In this document: in pieces, positions 29,063 to 41,449 of the stretch | Position numbering within the stretch: position 1 is the first letter of the stretch | Layout: every line of letters starts with the position of its first letter | NCBI GenBank assembly: GCA_015680685.1 | Contig: MNCI01008319.1 | Span: 45,367 to 88,329, forward strand | Direction of reading: 5' to 3' | Length of the DNA stretch: 42,963 nt | Origin: Gnetum montanum | Taxonomy: Eukaryota > Streptophyta > Gnetopsida > Gnetales > Gnetaceae | The notes under the pieces: generated by a model | The model's input: only the letters and a program-made list of their open reading frames with translations | What the model was told of the DNA's origin: nothing | The model's database searches: none | Program-made: the position numbers and the translations under genes

Positions 29063-29542
29063 TGTAACAATGTGATAGCTATGGACAACAACATGACAGT
29101 TTTCGTTGCTATCCATTGACAGGTTACGTTGCTATCCTTGGCAAGAAACATATGGTGACAACTTGTTGCACTCCATCCGTTGAAATCTATTCATTGTTAT
29201 CTTGTAATGGTCTCATATTTTTCTAATAAATGGTAATTGATTCCGAGGCCTTTTGGTTCTTGATGGGAGAACAAGGCACAGGGAATCAATGGTAGTGTAG
29301 TAGTTCAGGTCCCTTTCACAGTCGCTTACAGTCTGAATACACCATCACCGCAGAGCGCCCGTGTGAAAGAAGATCCGGAACATTCAGGCATCAATGGCAT
29401 CAATGGCTGGAGATCAGTTCGATCTGTTTTTCAAAATTGATTTGTGCATTTTTGTTTCATGCACATTTTTAGATTAAGAGATTTTTTTTTACATGCTTCC
29501 GCTTGTGCAATATGGTTTTTGATGCACGTAAGGTTTCTCACA
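29063..29542 (+). repeat. Copia 3' LTR
   Basis: 480 bp, TGTAACAATG...GTTTCTCACA with TG...CA ends. The target site is an A-tract (8 As before insertion), so a five-base duplication AAAAA is possible but cannot be placed exactly. Confidence 0.88.
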
Positions 29543-29765
29543 AAAAAAAGATGGGTACAACACCAATATTTGGAAAAAAGCTATATTCACTAGAAGATGA
29601 TAGTACAAATTCTTTATCATTATCACTTCATTACTTTCTATTAACCTTATGTCAAAAATCATTATTATCAACTATAACCTTATTATTAACATTAGTGTTA
29701 ATCTTTAACTTAACGTTCTTCTTATTAAATAAGAAAAAATTGTTCTTACAAGCTATCTGCCTAGA
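29543..29765. repeat. Right flank of the copia element, duplicated at 22690-22912
   Basis: Matches 22690-22912. It contains a frame from ATGGGTACAAC (29551) of about 70 codons with a Leu-rich stretch; I do not recognise it as a gene. Confidence 0.7.
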
Positions 29766-32031
29766 CTAATTAATATTTCATGTGCTAAATGTTAAATTAT
29801 TTACAGAAGCTCTAGCTTGTCTAGTTTCTTTATTGGCATTTGATCATTCTTATCATTAATATTAACTTCATTTTTTATATCTCTATCTTTAGATTGCTTT
29901 TATCTCTATCCTCAACTTTAAGACATTTTCTTTTTTTCTTAACATCTTTTTTCATTAGCAAAAAAGGACAGACATTAAAAAAATTTCCTTTATGATAATA
30001 AAAGTTACAAGAATTATGAATTTTATCATATGTAATTAGTTTGAATTTACTAATTCTTTTTTACAGATAAGAAGATTGATTTCAACAAAAAATGTCTATG
30101 AGAACCAAATGGTGTTGAAATAAATTCCATATGCGTAATGGAATAGAGAAGACTAGCAATTTATTATTCAACCCTCTAAACCATTAGCAAATGATTAAAT
30201 AGCTTAACAAATAGTAAAATTTAGAATATTTTTAAAGTTGAGCATCAAAATTTATTATTCATTTATAATGACCAATACAAGATGCTTATGTATAAATGAT
30301 ACTATATTTAAGGCATATCACATCAAAGTATCACCTAGCTCAGCAAGTATAAACAATAAGAATTGTACTTAGCATGACTTGAATATTGTGTTTTTGCATC
30401 ATATTATTTAATTGCGAGGTAAGAGTTTGATTATGAGGTACATAACCCAACATTTGAATGAACACATATCGTTATGTAGGATTAGTAACTAATGACTCAT
30501 ACATTTCATCAAGAAGAATAAAATCAAGTATCTTATTTGCATTAATATCACTAGAATAAGACATCACAAATTTCTATTTGCCAATTGGTAAATTTGCATC
30601 ATCAAAATTGATAAAAATCTCTATATCAATAAAATAATAAAAATTCTAGCACTAATACAAGAAGTTAGAGGGAATTTAGAACCTCTCATGGAGGACCAAT
30701 AATTTTAGAGAAGTCAAATCCACTAGCAAAACTTGATATCCACTAAATTAGTCAATTCAAGACTAAATATTTAATTATACTACACACTATACTATCTCTA
30801 TTACTTAATTTTTAAAAGACCTATAAATTAGTTTTATCAGAAATAAAAGAGAATGTATAAAAGGTTCAATTATTCAAATGAGTTCATGAAGAAATTTGGA
30901 TGAATTAGATTGAAAAATATAGATTTTGTATCAAAATGAAATAAAAGATAAAAGCTGGCCTACATTTTAATGCAATAACTAATCATCAAACTAGTGATCA
31001 ACTGAAAATTTGGAAAATACTTTTAAACAACTCCTAGTTCTATATTGGCTAGGTCATACATTTTTGGTTTGCCTCTAAATTTTCAAATAAGTGTATATAA
31101 CATGTAATAAAATAAGCAATAAATAAGAATCCACAATAACCAAATCAATTTTGGTACCATTGAAAGCACTACTATTAATAATTTATTTAACATATACCTA
31201 GGTCTAACTTGTCAATAAATGTCTTGTTCAGTAATTATGCTAATAAGCATCATAGACATATTGATTTTTGGAAATAAAGAAATAAAAATTCAAAATTACT
31301 GTATAGGAAAATATGTAAAACTTTAGTAGGGTGATAAGAAATCTTTTGCTTCATTTTTATGATATATTATTAGCTCTAGCTTTTTCTTTAGTATCTTGGG
31401 TTGGGTTTGTTTTTTAATTTTCCTAAGATTTTTTTTAACAAGTTGATATGGTATCCTTCATGTTTGATTGTATATTATGATCACCTTTTTTAGATATAGT
31501 AATATAATAGAATAAATGGCATATTATTATAGTAATTTATTCATAAATACTCTAGAACATCATACATTAATAAGAGTCATGCATGTGAAAATTATGAAAA
31601 ACTTATATTTTTTTATAAGGATGTCATGAGAATGATAAGCAAACCAGTAGGCATCTAAAAAACATGTGCAAATGGGCAATAAAAATTTAAAATTTTCTAA
31701 AAGAATAATAGAAGCCCCTTGTAATATAAAACCTAACATGTGCACTATTCATAGTTCACATAATCATAATGTCCATGCAAAATACATAAATAAAACAATT
31801 GCCTATATAATTAACAACATAATATAATATACATTAATAAGGCACTAAGCATATAATCATATAAAATGTGTAACCAAGCCATATTCAAAACATTATAATA
31901 AATTACTAATTATAAATTCAAGTCCTAAAAACATAAAATAACCAATTGAAAATTAAAATAGGATCCACACCAATTATAGGAAAGTACATACACACTTGTG
32001 CCAACCAAAAAGTACTAAAAATATAAACAAT
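29766..32031. other. AT-rich intergenic stretch
   Basis: No coding gene, RNA gene or known repeat is seen. The minus-strand frame at 31560-31745 has no recognised motif. Confidence 0.5.
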
Positions 32032-32852
32032 TGATGAGTGGTGAGGTACCCCTACCCCCAACCATATGAATCACAAAGTGTTCATGCATGATCTGATTGA
32101 ATTCTGTGGACTTTATAGTTTCTAGTGCACTAGTCTTCTAGGAAGTGAATCTTGCCCTAAGGCCATTCGTTGTCTTCCCAATTACACTTGTGTTATACAT
32201 AGATATGATTTTTATCATTTTATGTCTTATGTTCTTTGGTTCTTGGAGAGATAGAGAGAGATAAAGTAATTTAATGGGTAATCTAAATTAACTAACTAGC
32301 TAGTCCTAACATAAGCCTCTAGTCCTACTTTCTATACACATTTTGAACCCATGTCTCCACTACTAGGCTACCAAGTGCTATGCTACTGAGCACACAAAGT
32401 AATAACGTTGCTAGGATTACCAAGTGAATACATGTTACACTCAAAGCAGTTGTACTTATGTATTTAATTTATCTAGCCTATCTTGCTTAATTAGCTCAAT
32501 TACTAGAAAATATTAAATAAACAACTAAAAGAATTGAATGCATAAATAAATATCTAAACTATTCAAAATGATGTAAGGTTTATCAAGAAGCTCATCTTTA
32601 TTTCCACACACACTATCATGCTTAGGTACAACAATGCTTGAATAAAGATCCGTACAATTAATGACTCCTACTGTGGACACTTGGGAAAATATTATAGCTT
32701 TTAAATGAAAAAATTGTAAGAGATTCACTACATTATGATTAACTGATGCCATAAATGTAGATGGTAAGCATGTATTTATAGGCAAGAATAGATCCTGCGT
32801 TGACAAGGCCTAGTTGACGGGCCCAATCAATGTAGCCACCGATGACTCATCA
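32032..32852 (-). repeat. E3 3' LTR
   Basis: 821 bp by count; on the minus strand it starts TGATGAGTCATCGG after the PPT and ends GGTACCTCACCACTCATCA. The end is close to that of E1 and E2; the start differs, so it is another subfamily. The TATA box (GCCTATAAATACA on the minus strand) is at 32773-32780. Confidence 0.85.
32773..32820 (-). promoter_or_regulatory. E3 LTR promoter with CAACTAGGCC motif
   Basis: On the minus strand GTCAACTAGGCCTTGTCAAC (32799-32818), an imperfect palindrome, precedes the TATA box at 32773-32780. The CAACTAGGCC core recurs in the E3 spacer at 36428-36494. It takes the place of the CGATATCG units of E1 and E2. Confidence 0.5.
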
Positions 32853-32866
32853 TACCCCCACAACTG
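32853..32866 (-). other. Polypurine tract of E3
   Basis: The minus strand reads CAGTTGTGGGGGTA just before the LTR, preceded by GATGAGTTTTCATT as in E1 and E2. Confidence 0.75.
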
Positions 32867-33229
32867 AATGAAAACTCATCCTCGAGTTGTTTACAAAATT
32901 GGGAAGGTATGGGATTATTGACTGATACTAGAATTAACAAATTAACTTGACAAAATTTAATACCCAAGTGTATAGACCAACACATTACAAAAATTACAAA
33001 GTTCATGACACAAAATTGAACACCATGACATGACTCTTCAAAATTGGATGACACTTCATTTGATGGCATGAAGCTGATGGAGAAGGTCAAATAGTCCCAA
33101 GTGGTGGTGGCTCCTAAGGGTCTAAGGGACCTTTACCAGCTTCATACATGTGTGGTAGCTGAGGTGGTTGTGGCTATCTTGTTGTTGCTACAGCTTCTGG
33201 CGGGAGGCGAAAGGCATCCAACAATGCTT

Positions 33230-35947
33230 TCATTTTTTTCCTTCTTACTCCTAGGATCATGCATCATCCACATAGCTTTGCTAATGTGGGTAGAAAGGGG
33301 CACATCCCAAGGATAGGGACTTGCTAAAAATAACTCCTTGGTGTTGATGAACCAAATAGTGAATTTCTTGCATTCAATATCAAACACCCTAACTATGTTT
33401 TGCAACTCTTAGTAATCATACATTCTCTTCACTAGGTTCTCGGTAGTTGATCATTGATTAGCGAATCATGCCCTAAGAACCTTGAGTTCAACATTTACTA
33501 TTTCAAGCTTTTTCTTGATGTCATTATGGTGCTTGAACTTGGCCTTGTACAATAAGTATGAGCTGGCCACTTGCTTCTCAAGTTCTAACCATAGTCATCA
33601 AGCAATCAACATCATCAGGTTTGCATAGTGGAGATTGGCCAATTCCATATACTCTATCATCTCTTTAATCTGCAACTCCTTTATGTGGATCTTTGCTCTA
33701 TTATAGGTATATACTCCATTGATGATGGGCTGCCACACCTCTCTTCCTTGTTGGAGTTGCTAGAGGGCCTTGTTTACTTTTGCCTTAGTCATTTGAATGT
33801 GCTTCTCACTCAATTCGTTCTACAGGCCAACCTAGTCTCTATAGTGATTCTTGACTCTTTCAAATTTTAGAGCCTCATTTTTCTAGATGATCATCTTAAT
33901 GGCATATTTCTGGCACAAGGCTCAAACTTCCTCCATAGATAGATTTTGATTCTCCATAATCAATTTCCTTAACTTTGTGTTTACCTTGGTGAGCTACTCC
34001 TGCTGTTGATAAATAAATTTTTGCATTTATTATTTTTGTGCATCAATATTGCACAAGCGATGGTTTTTGATGGTCATTGATTCATGTTCTTGGTGCATCT
34101 AGACCAAGTCCTTCTGAACTAAGTAGGTTTTTGCTTCAGCTATGGACTAGTTGAAGATGGTCGTTACTATTTTCTCCTCAGCCTATTTTAATCATTCTTG
34201 AAGCTACTGAAAAGCTTCATCTCTGGTTACTATGGGGTTAATAAGCATGGGATCAATGAAAAAAGCATGCAATTTAGCAACTTATGTGACCAAGCATTGG
34301 TTCTATGCTTGAGTCATTTCAAGTTGCCCTTCCAAGATGATGCATTTGCCCTTTGCTTCTAGTAGCTTTGACTGAGTTACAGTAATGTTGTTTGGAAAAA
34401 TAAAGATATCTAGAATCGGTTGACCAGTCCCCACCAATCAGTCTAGCAACTCTTCATGTTGGGTTGCACTGAATCTTCCACTGACCATGCCTATGGATGT
34501 CTAAAAATCTTGAAGTGCATATACATTTGGCATAGATGTTGCAAGTGCATTAAGCGCTTTTGTGATTCAACAACAACAACTTCAACAATGGTCTCTTACC
34601 CTTGGTGCTACATCACTAATATAGTTGCCTCCTCATCCTCCTCCAAGCTCACCAAAAAGGAGGTAGCACTTCTAGAGATTTATTAGAATAAATGGTATTG
34701 AGATAGAAACATCATTACCTCTCAAGCATTAGGATTTGATCTCATGGGAAACTTCATTCATTGGGTAGAGAATATTGATCCACCTCTTTCCATCTAGCTA
34801 ATTATCCAAGCCATCTCATTAAGGTGACTCATTATGGATCGATATACCGATGGGTCTACCCCACTCATTCGTGCATGCTACTCATACTCATGTAAGAGCT
34901 GGTATTGGATTCTGTACAAATGTTCAATAGCTATGTAGGCCTCTAGGATTATTTTTTAAGTAGGTAGTGAAGGTGGCAACTACTTCTTCCCTTATTTAGA
35001 CATGGCAAGTATCTTGTCCTTCATCATTTCAAATGATGAGGTAATGGGAGTATGCCTGATTGTGTCATTTGCATAGTGGATGATTCCTATCCTTTTGCAA
35101 GGTTTCCAGATGAGGCATGGGAAAGGAAGGGTTTTCCTCACACATTTTTTTCTTTAAAGTGCTTCTTGATCTATAAATAGGTTAATTGTGGAAGGCTCAC
35201 TGGAAATCTCTTGCTTAGAGTAATGCATGCTTAGGTGGAAAAGGTAGTTACCTTGCTAGGCCTCATCATCGAATTGAGGTGATAGGCCACTATCTTAAAG
35301 TATACACATTTTGTCAATGTGAGTGAGTCAAGTTCCTTATAGTTGATGCTATAACACCATTGGGACCACTCTGTTTTGGCCTCAAGGTTAGCTTGTATCA
35401 ATAACTTTGCCAATTATGTCCTTGTGTCAGACAACCTACATACTTATGCAATAACATTGGTTGAGTAGGACACCTAAATGTCCTTGATCTTCACTATGAA
35501 GCCTACCCTATTATTGTTCTAGAAGAGGTACATCTCTACCATGTACCACTCTCCACTGGAAGTGATGATTGGTCACATGGTAGAGGTTTACAATTGTGTT
35601 CTCACTTCTGTTAGAGCATGTTCTAGAAATGGCCCAAAGTTCAGTCCCTAGAGAAATTAGCATTGGATTTCATAGGGCTTGATGGTGTCGAGCCAAGCTT
35701 GTGTTAGTGTGACTTCCAACCTTGCTATAGGTCCTAGTACTTCCCCATGCTACGATTGTTCTGTTTCAACTTCTTCGAGAATTTGTTGAACATATTTTGC
35801 TTTGGGCTCCTCTCAAAGAGGCCCTATTGCATGGGTTGCTTAAGATTTTTCTTGGGGCTATTCTTGTTGACCCCTTCCAACCCTAGGTTATTTCTTCCTT
35901 GGTTGTGATGGTCCTTCCTCCTATGGTTGTTTCGGTCCTAGAGCCAT
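33230..35947 (-). pseudogene. Extra (envelope-position) ORF of E3, decayed
   Basis: It starts at ATGGCTCTAGG (35947-35937). Homology to the E1 extra ORF (1969-4424) is visible through VYFKIVAYHL and SKVTTFST (35231-35330), the PF20167-like region, where LLIQANLEAKTEWSQWCYSI shows a readable stretch. A long helix-rich part follows (about 34200-33420) with heptad-like Leu, Glu and Lys. The C-terminal part around 33405-33230 (FTIWFINTKELFLASPYPWD) has no counterpart left in E1. Stops are frequent. No membrane or signal segment is apparent, so the protein is better called an extra ORF than an envelope. Confidence 0.55.
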
Positions 35948-35976
35948 CTATAATCACAACATGACCATGGGTTAGA
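35948..35976 (-). promoter_or_regulatory. Splice-acceptor-like site before the E3 extra ORF
   Basis: The minus strand reads TTCTAAC, then about 24 nt ending GTGATTATAG, directly followed by ATGGC. Branch-point-like CTAAC and the GTGATTRTAG ending are shared with E1 (1941-1968). Confidence 0.5.
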
Positions 35977-36427
35977 AATTGTTGTGTGACATGAAACAAT
36001 TCAAATTCCTTCTCTACATGGGATAGTTACACTTGGCTAAGTTGTGATTATGGCTAATTTAATTAATTTTAATCATTATTTTATTTGTATTTTAATGTTA
36101 ATAAGTCATTCCAAAAGGTTTTGGAGGGGCTAAATCTCAAGAATTGATGGTTTCATATTGTTGTATTCATTATCCCCTTTGGGGAAGTTAGAAAAATTTT
36201 CAAAAAATTTCATTGAAAACCTTAAGGTTTGTGGGCCCCATAATCAAAAGCTTACCTTCAGTAGTTACAAGATTAAAGAACAGAGTGATTTGAACAAATG
36301 GTTGGCAGGGTATGGGCTTTGGAAGGTTTTGTGCTCTAAAAAAAGGGCAAAAACTCCCCTCATGTTATGAAGAAAATGTTAAAAAAATTACAAAGTCTCA
36401 GAGTCATTTAGAGAATTTTTGGCTTGT

Positions 36428-36494
36428 GTCAACTAGGCCTAATCGGTGGGGCCTAGCTAACAGGGTTGGGTACATCAACTAGGCCTAGTTGATG
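36428..36494 (-). promoter_or_regulatory. Internal palindromic module of E3
   Basis: 36473-36494 is a perfect 22-bp palindrome centred on AGGCCT, with arms CATCAACTAGG and its complement. A second GTCAACTAGGCCTAAT lies at 36428-36443 and GGGGCCTAGC between them. The core matches the E3 LTR promoter motif at 32799-32818. No TATA box was found next to this internal copy. Confidence 0.5.
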
Positions 36495-36788
36495 CAACTA
36501 TTAACCATCGTTGACTTTTGTTGACTTGGTCAAACTTCCAAAAGACAAGGAATTTTTGAGTGAAATTGGGGTCAAATGAAAGCCCAAAAATCCATGAACA
36601 TAACGAGAATAGTAGAAGATGGTTTTGAAGCTCAAAAAATTTAGAAAATTGAGAAAATGTTTTGGAGAATGAATTTAATGAAAGTTTAAGGAGCATATAG
36701 AAAAATACATAACGGAATATGTAAAAGATAGGATTGTAGTAATGTCTAAGGTAAGGGACTTAACTATCCAAACTAAGAGATATGCAAG

Positions 36789-36857
36789 TGGATCCGCCTT
36801 ATAGTAGGAACATGCCCTTTTTACCCTTGCATAACCTCAACTAAGGAGTCTGTGGGC
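36789..36857 (-). other. Conserved non-coding block (E3 copy)
   Basis: The minus strand reads GCCCACAGACTCCTTAGTTG...AGGCGGATCCAC, aligning with 13201-13270 (E2) and 1018-1086 (E1), though more diverged. Confidence 0.5.
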
Positions 36858-38361
36858 CCCATAGTTGATTTAATGATCATAAAAAGTTAAGGACCAACTC
36901 GAAAGAATCTATCTAAGAATTTCAACACATCAAACTAAGACATTGAGCATAACATAGAAATTGGAAGTGAGGTGACTTGTGGTAGCATAAATGAATGACA
37001 GAGAGGACAACATGGAATCCCAAATTGAGGTCATAAGAAGTCCCTTGTGGAGTTTTTATTTAAAATGACCTAAGAAGATCCATCTTTAGTCTAGACCAAA
37101 ACTAGCCTCATTTAGTGACTTCGCATCACCACTCCAAGACTGATCCACCCCCATGAGATACAAGAGTGCTTCCACAAAACAACTATCATTCCATAAAGAG
37201 AAGAAAAGAGAAGTAGGAAGTGAGAGAGGGCCTTAGTTAGAGAGGAACTTCAAGCATGGGTAACATGTCTTTCTAGTCTCATAACTAGTGATTGTAGCCC
37301 GTTTATTTATCTAAAGGGTGTGCTTTGAATTTCCATCATGTTTTTTTTGTCTCTGTACTTTCTTTTGGATGGGAACCACACCATGCGAAGACTTTATTTG
37401 ACTTCCTATTAGTGGTTGGAAAAGAATGGTAAGAATTCTATGAAAAAATACTCAATCATTCAAGCAAGTAGAAGAGTACAAAGAGTATTGAGTCCCCTTG
37501 AAGTCACATCCTATACAAACCTTTGAATCCTTCCTAATTCCAAAAACTACCAAGGTCATCAATTAGTTAAAAGTTTCTTTAATAAAAGGGACCTCAAACT
37601 TCTAGAACGAGGAAAACCATAGAGTTTTTTGGATGGGTGGATGACGTAGACTCACTGCCTATTCCATGAAAAATAAACCATGTCATAGTCATAAAACATC
37701 AGAATTCAAAAATAGAAACCATACATTGACAATCATAACATTAAGCACAAACCATCATTAGTGCACAACAACAGTGGCACTGTGGCTTGCGGTAATAAAC
37801 CAATTTTATTAGCAAAAATAATGAAAATTCACACTCAAACCAAACAAAGTAAACTATATAAGAAAGTGTAAATTATCCAAGAAAGATTCAAATGTACTAA
37901 TGATGGTGCAAAATAAAAAATGATGTAAAATGGGAAAAAAATTAAAAATCAAAAATTTGTAAAATAAATAACTTGTAAAATAAAAAACATGAAAAATAAA
38001 ATGTAGAAAAATTGAGAATCCATATGGATGGTTAGCATGGATGGCCATCTTCCCCACGACAAAGTTGGAAGGAGGAGATCTAAAAAATTGAACATGGTTA
38101 TCCATTTGTTGAGATGGTAGTTGCACTGACTTGTCTTGGTTCTAGGAAAGGTTTCACTTATTGGATGTTGACCAACTACTTTTGATTTGGGCTCTTAAGT
38201 TTGTAGATTAACATGACCCTAGAGGGAAAGATTTGATCAAGTATATAAAGTCCCTCCCACAATGTTTGGAACTTCATTTTTTGGGGTACATGTGTGGGAT
38301 TCCAATAGAGAACCTTATGTCCTAGTTGAATCTTTACTTTCCATATTCTTAGGTCATGACA

Positions 38362-39045
38362 TTAAGTATTGAATGTCTTGTGCACTTCATTCAAAGATAG
38401 GGCCACTAATCGGTCCTCATGTAGTACATTAAGGTTGATCAATCTTTTTCTTTGTGCTAGACTCAGGTCAAGATTTAGATTACAGGCTATTGAGAGTATA
38501 CAAAGCTCAGATTGAATTAGGAGCATTGGAAGTTTTCTGTACACTAACTTGTAGGAAGAATAGCCAGTAGGGAGTTTCCATGTTGAGTGGTAGGCCCAAA
38601 GGGCATCGTTGAGTTTTGTGCTCCAATCTCTCCTATATTTGCTTATGGTCCTTGTTAAGATCTTTGTAATCTCCTGGTTAGTTACCTCTATGTGACTATT
38701 GACTTGGGGGTGATAGGATGTTGTTAATTTATGTTCAACCCCTAGGCATTGCATTAACTTTCTAAAAGTGGCACCTATAAAATGAGTTTCATTATTAGAA
38801 ATCAGTGTATGAGGCATCCCAAACCTATTTACAACATGTTGTTGTATAAACCTAGTAATAGTAGATGATGTATAGTCAGTAATGGCTACTAATTTTGCCC
38901 ATTTAGTGTAGTAGTCAACTGCTATGATGATATATGGCTTTCCATTGTACATGGGTGTGATGCGATCCATGAAGTCTATGCCCCATATGTCAAAGGACTC
39001 TAGTGGTTGAATCCATTGTTGAGGATCCTCCATACATACAATCAT
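38362..39045 (-). CDS. Integrase of Athila-like element E3
   Basis: A 227-codon open frame. It starts inside the integrase core: WGIDFMDRITPMYNGKPYII (first Asp in GIDFMD), VDYYTKWAKL, then HTLISNNETHFIGATFRKLM, where relatives have an Asp in ISDxG but this copy has Asn, and HPQVNSHIEVTNQEI with the catalytic Glu. The C-terminal part ALWAYHSTWKLPTGYSSYKL and LNLDLSLAQRKRLINLNVLH is typical of Athila-type integrases. The N-terminal HHCC finger lies upstream near 39240-39050 (HKGHCKGHYVERCT) in a broken frame. With the second Asp lost it should not be catalytic. Confidence 0.85.
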   Translation of the reverse strand: MIVCMEDPQQWIQPLESFDIWGIDFMDRITPMYNGKPYIIIAVDYYTKWAKLVAITDYTSSTITRFIQQHVVNRFGMPHTLISNNETHFIGATFRKLMQCLGVEHKLTTSYHPQVNSHIEVTNQEITKILTRTISKYRRDWSTKLNDALWAYHSTWKLPTGYSSYKLVYRKLPMLLIQSELCILSIACNLNLDLSLAQRKRLINLNVLHEDRLVALSLNEVHKTFNT

Positions 39046-39414
39046 CCCACCATCTCTTCGCTAGTGCTCACAAGATCAAACAAACCAATGGGCATCCCTG
39101 AAGATTGTAGGCCAATAGTATCCTACCATCAATATTTTCATGGTCGTGCACCTCTCTACATAGTGGCCTTTGCAATGACCTTTGTGAGCATCCTAAAGAA
39201 TGTGTATTTGATCCACATCAAGGACACAGTAATGAACCAGGCCATTGGTGCACACCTTGTAAAGGTATTTATTGATTTCCATGAAGTACTTTACCTAATG
39301 AAGAAACTGTTATTTCTTTCTAAAGTCCAGACCTTGTGGCATCTCCTGGGTAAGAAGGTAAGTGAGGATTCCATCATACCATTTTGTTTCTATGGGAACT
39401 TGATCATTTATTAC

Positions 39415-39729
39415 TCATGTAAAGAGAATTTTGTATGGGAATTGATCAAAGAGTGTACTCTCCTCCTCTTTATTATTCGATCTTAAACAAGAGAGATGAT
39501 CAATGATCACATTATTAGTTCCTTTTTGATCTACCATTGTGAGATTGAATTCCTGTAAGAACATGAGCCACCGTATGATACAAGGGCTTACTATTGGCTT
39601 ATTCATCAGGAAGTAGATGGCACTATGATCTATGTGCACAAATAATTTATAACCAAGCACATAGTACCTAAACTTGTTGAGAGCATACACGACTATCATA
39701 AGTTCTTTCTTAGTTGTGGTGTAATTCAA
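39415..39729 (-). pseudogene. RNase H of E3
   Basis: A 104-codon frame, MNYTTTKKELMIVVYALNKF, HIDHSAIYFLMNKPI, RWLMFLQEFNLTMVDQKGTN and VIIDHLSCL, matching the gypsy RNase H end NYTTTEKELLAVV...DHLSRL. The catalytic positions E in KKEL and D in HIDHSA are kept. It continues from the RT trace upstream, which is broken by stops. Confidence 0.75.
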
Positions 39730-40453
39730 TTATGCATCCACAATGCTTTAGCTTGTGTAGTCAATGTAATATGGATGTTTCTTATCATCCAATTGCATAA
39801 GCACAACTCCCAATGCATAATTAGATGCATATATCATTATGTGGAATGGTTTGGACTAATATGGTTCTTGTAGAATTGGAGTTTCTACAAGTTTATCATT
39901 CAACTATTGGAATGCATGTTGACACTCGATTCCAAAAAATGATGCATCTTCTTTGTAAGCTTAACCAATAGCTTTGTGATCTTAGATAAATTATCTATGA
40001 ACTACTGGTAGTAGCCAATGTGTCCAAGTAATGATTGGACATCTTTAACTATCTCTAGTTGGTGTGTTGTTTCTTAGATGACCCTTATCTTCTCTAGGTC
40101 TACCTCAATCCCTTTTTGTAAAATTTGATGCCTCAATATAATGCCTTCCTAGATCATTAGATGGATTTTCTACCAATTGAGCCTAAGGTTTGTTTCGACA
40201 TATCTTTTTAATACCTACCCAAGGCGATCCATAACTTGCTCAAATATAGCCCCATTGGTAGAAAAATCATTCATAAAGATTTCTTGGCTTCATGGTTGGA
40301 TTGGTGTAAATGTGATGCTAGCATATCCATGGGTCAATTCCTATAAGTTTAGGATATGACCAAGCAAAGGTTATTGGCCACTTGTTGATGAATTGCAATA
40401 ACTTATCTTTTTATTTAAAAGCAAGATTTACATTGATTATGACCTGCTTACCA
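39730..40453 (-). pseudogene. Reverse transcriptase of E3, catalytic core deleted
   Basis: The N-terminal connector is recognisable: LLQFINKWPITFAWSYPKLI, then GIDPW and KPRN, like the FAWSYEDMPGLDP...KPVKQ stretch of Athila/Tat elements. The trace then jumps at about 40285 to FMNDFSTNGAIFEQVMDRLG, which is the region at and just after the FMDD active site, with the first Asp changed to Asn. Fingers and palm, about 160 residues in relatives, are missing. Thumb and connection follow (HQILQKGIEVDLEKIRVI, VQSLLGHIGYYQ). Several stops and frame changes are present. Confidence 0.6.
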
Positions 40454-41300
40454 TTATTCAAAAATGTGTATTCTATGCTGACTGATAGATTTCTTTAACT
40501 CTAGGGACTCCTGTCTGAAATTTTCAGGGATTTCCAACTCTTCCCAACATGTATCATTATTTTCCTCATCAAAGAGTTGGCGATGAACTTGCTCAAGTTT
40601 ATCCATGCCTTCAACATAAGCACATGTCAAGCTTTTAGTAGGTTCCATGCATAATATGCTACTATTAGAGTCAGTTATTAACCACTGGATGGCCTCTTAT
40701 TTTGTGATTGCTATGTATAGGCACCTTTGAATATCTTGTTCATGTACATGCTGATTGCATGCTTTAATGAATGTACTTTTGATGGAATAGATCTTTTGCA
40801 TGTAATTACACCCATTATCATTGTACATGATACATGGAACATGCTTCTTTTGTAAACATCCAAATTCATTTTCCTTGGAGATTTCCAAGGAGAGGTCTAA
40901 TATACCCATATGTGCATCTATTGTGCTTAACCAAGCCCTTTCCATAATGATGGGGAAGTCACCTTTATAGTTTTCAACCTTGATCACTAGAAAATTGATA
41001 GGGTAGGACCACTCACAAACTGTGGTCACAATGTTATCCACTAATCCTAAAGGAATAGTGATTGATTAGTCTACCAATTCGAAACAAATGTTGCTCTTCT
41101 TGAGAGGCAGTAGGTTTTAGGATTTGTACATGTCATGAGAGATAAAATTGACACCGAAACTAGAATCAAGAAGAGCCTTGCATGGCTCATGTCTAGCAAT
41201 CTATAAGTAAATGAGAGGACTTCCTAGATTAGATCATTTTGTGGGAAGATTGCAAGCCTTAATCCAATCAGAGACATCATGAGTTAACATCATAGTTCAG
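40454..41300 (-). pseudogene. Aspartic protease and linker of E3
   Basis: The active-site loop ALLDSSFGVNFIS (about 41180-41140) keeps the catalytic Asp but has Ser for the Gly of DSG. The second half, from VTTVCEWSYPINFLVIKVEN with FPIIMERAWLSTIDAHMGI, is open from 41041 to 40697 and matches E2 at 11430-11700. Then CAYVEGMDKLEQVHRQLFDE (40648-40454) matches E2 11850-11970, the last protease-linker part that E2 retains. Confidence 0.65.
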
Positions 41301-41449
41301 ATCTCAAGTAGCACTTGGTTTGAAGGGTACTTGAATGTATTTGATATAGAGGATGAGGGTATTGGAGATACAAGGTGACTAGTCGTATTATATTATGAGG
41401 GTTTCAGATGACTGTTGGGTTAAAAAAAGGGTCGTTTCCTAGAATAATT

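Larger units (their letters stand above)
22914..29542 (+). mobile_element. Ty1/copia retrotransposon, nearly full length
   Basis: Order: truncated 5' LTR (22914-23199), initiator-Met PBS (23202-23213), a leader of about 1.5 kb, gag, protease, integrase, RT, RNase H, PPT and 3' LTR (29063-29542). Integrase before RT defines the copia superfamily. The first 194 bp of the 5' LTR are missing at the N join. The coding region has one frameshift in gag before the zinc knuckle and one stop between RT and RNase H, so this copy is not autonomous as read. The 286 alignable LTR bases differ at about 22 positions (about 8 percent) by eye. Confidence 0.92.
35977..38361 (-). other. E3 non-coding spacer between integrase and extra ORF
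   Basis: No coding frame is seen. It matches E2 12000-13600 in blocks, for example 38040-38100 (CCTTCCAACTTTGTCGTGGGG on the minus strand), the conserved block 36789-36857 and the CTAACTAAGGCCCT block near 37250. It contains the palindromes at 36428-36494. Confidence 0.55.

Noticed and set aside
39007-39486. Plus-strand frame of 159 codons
   Set aside because: It is the antisense of E3 integrase and RNase H sequence, which has recognisable family motifs on the minus strand.
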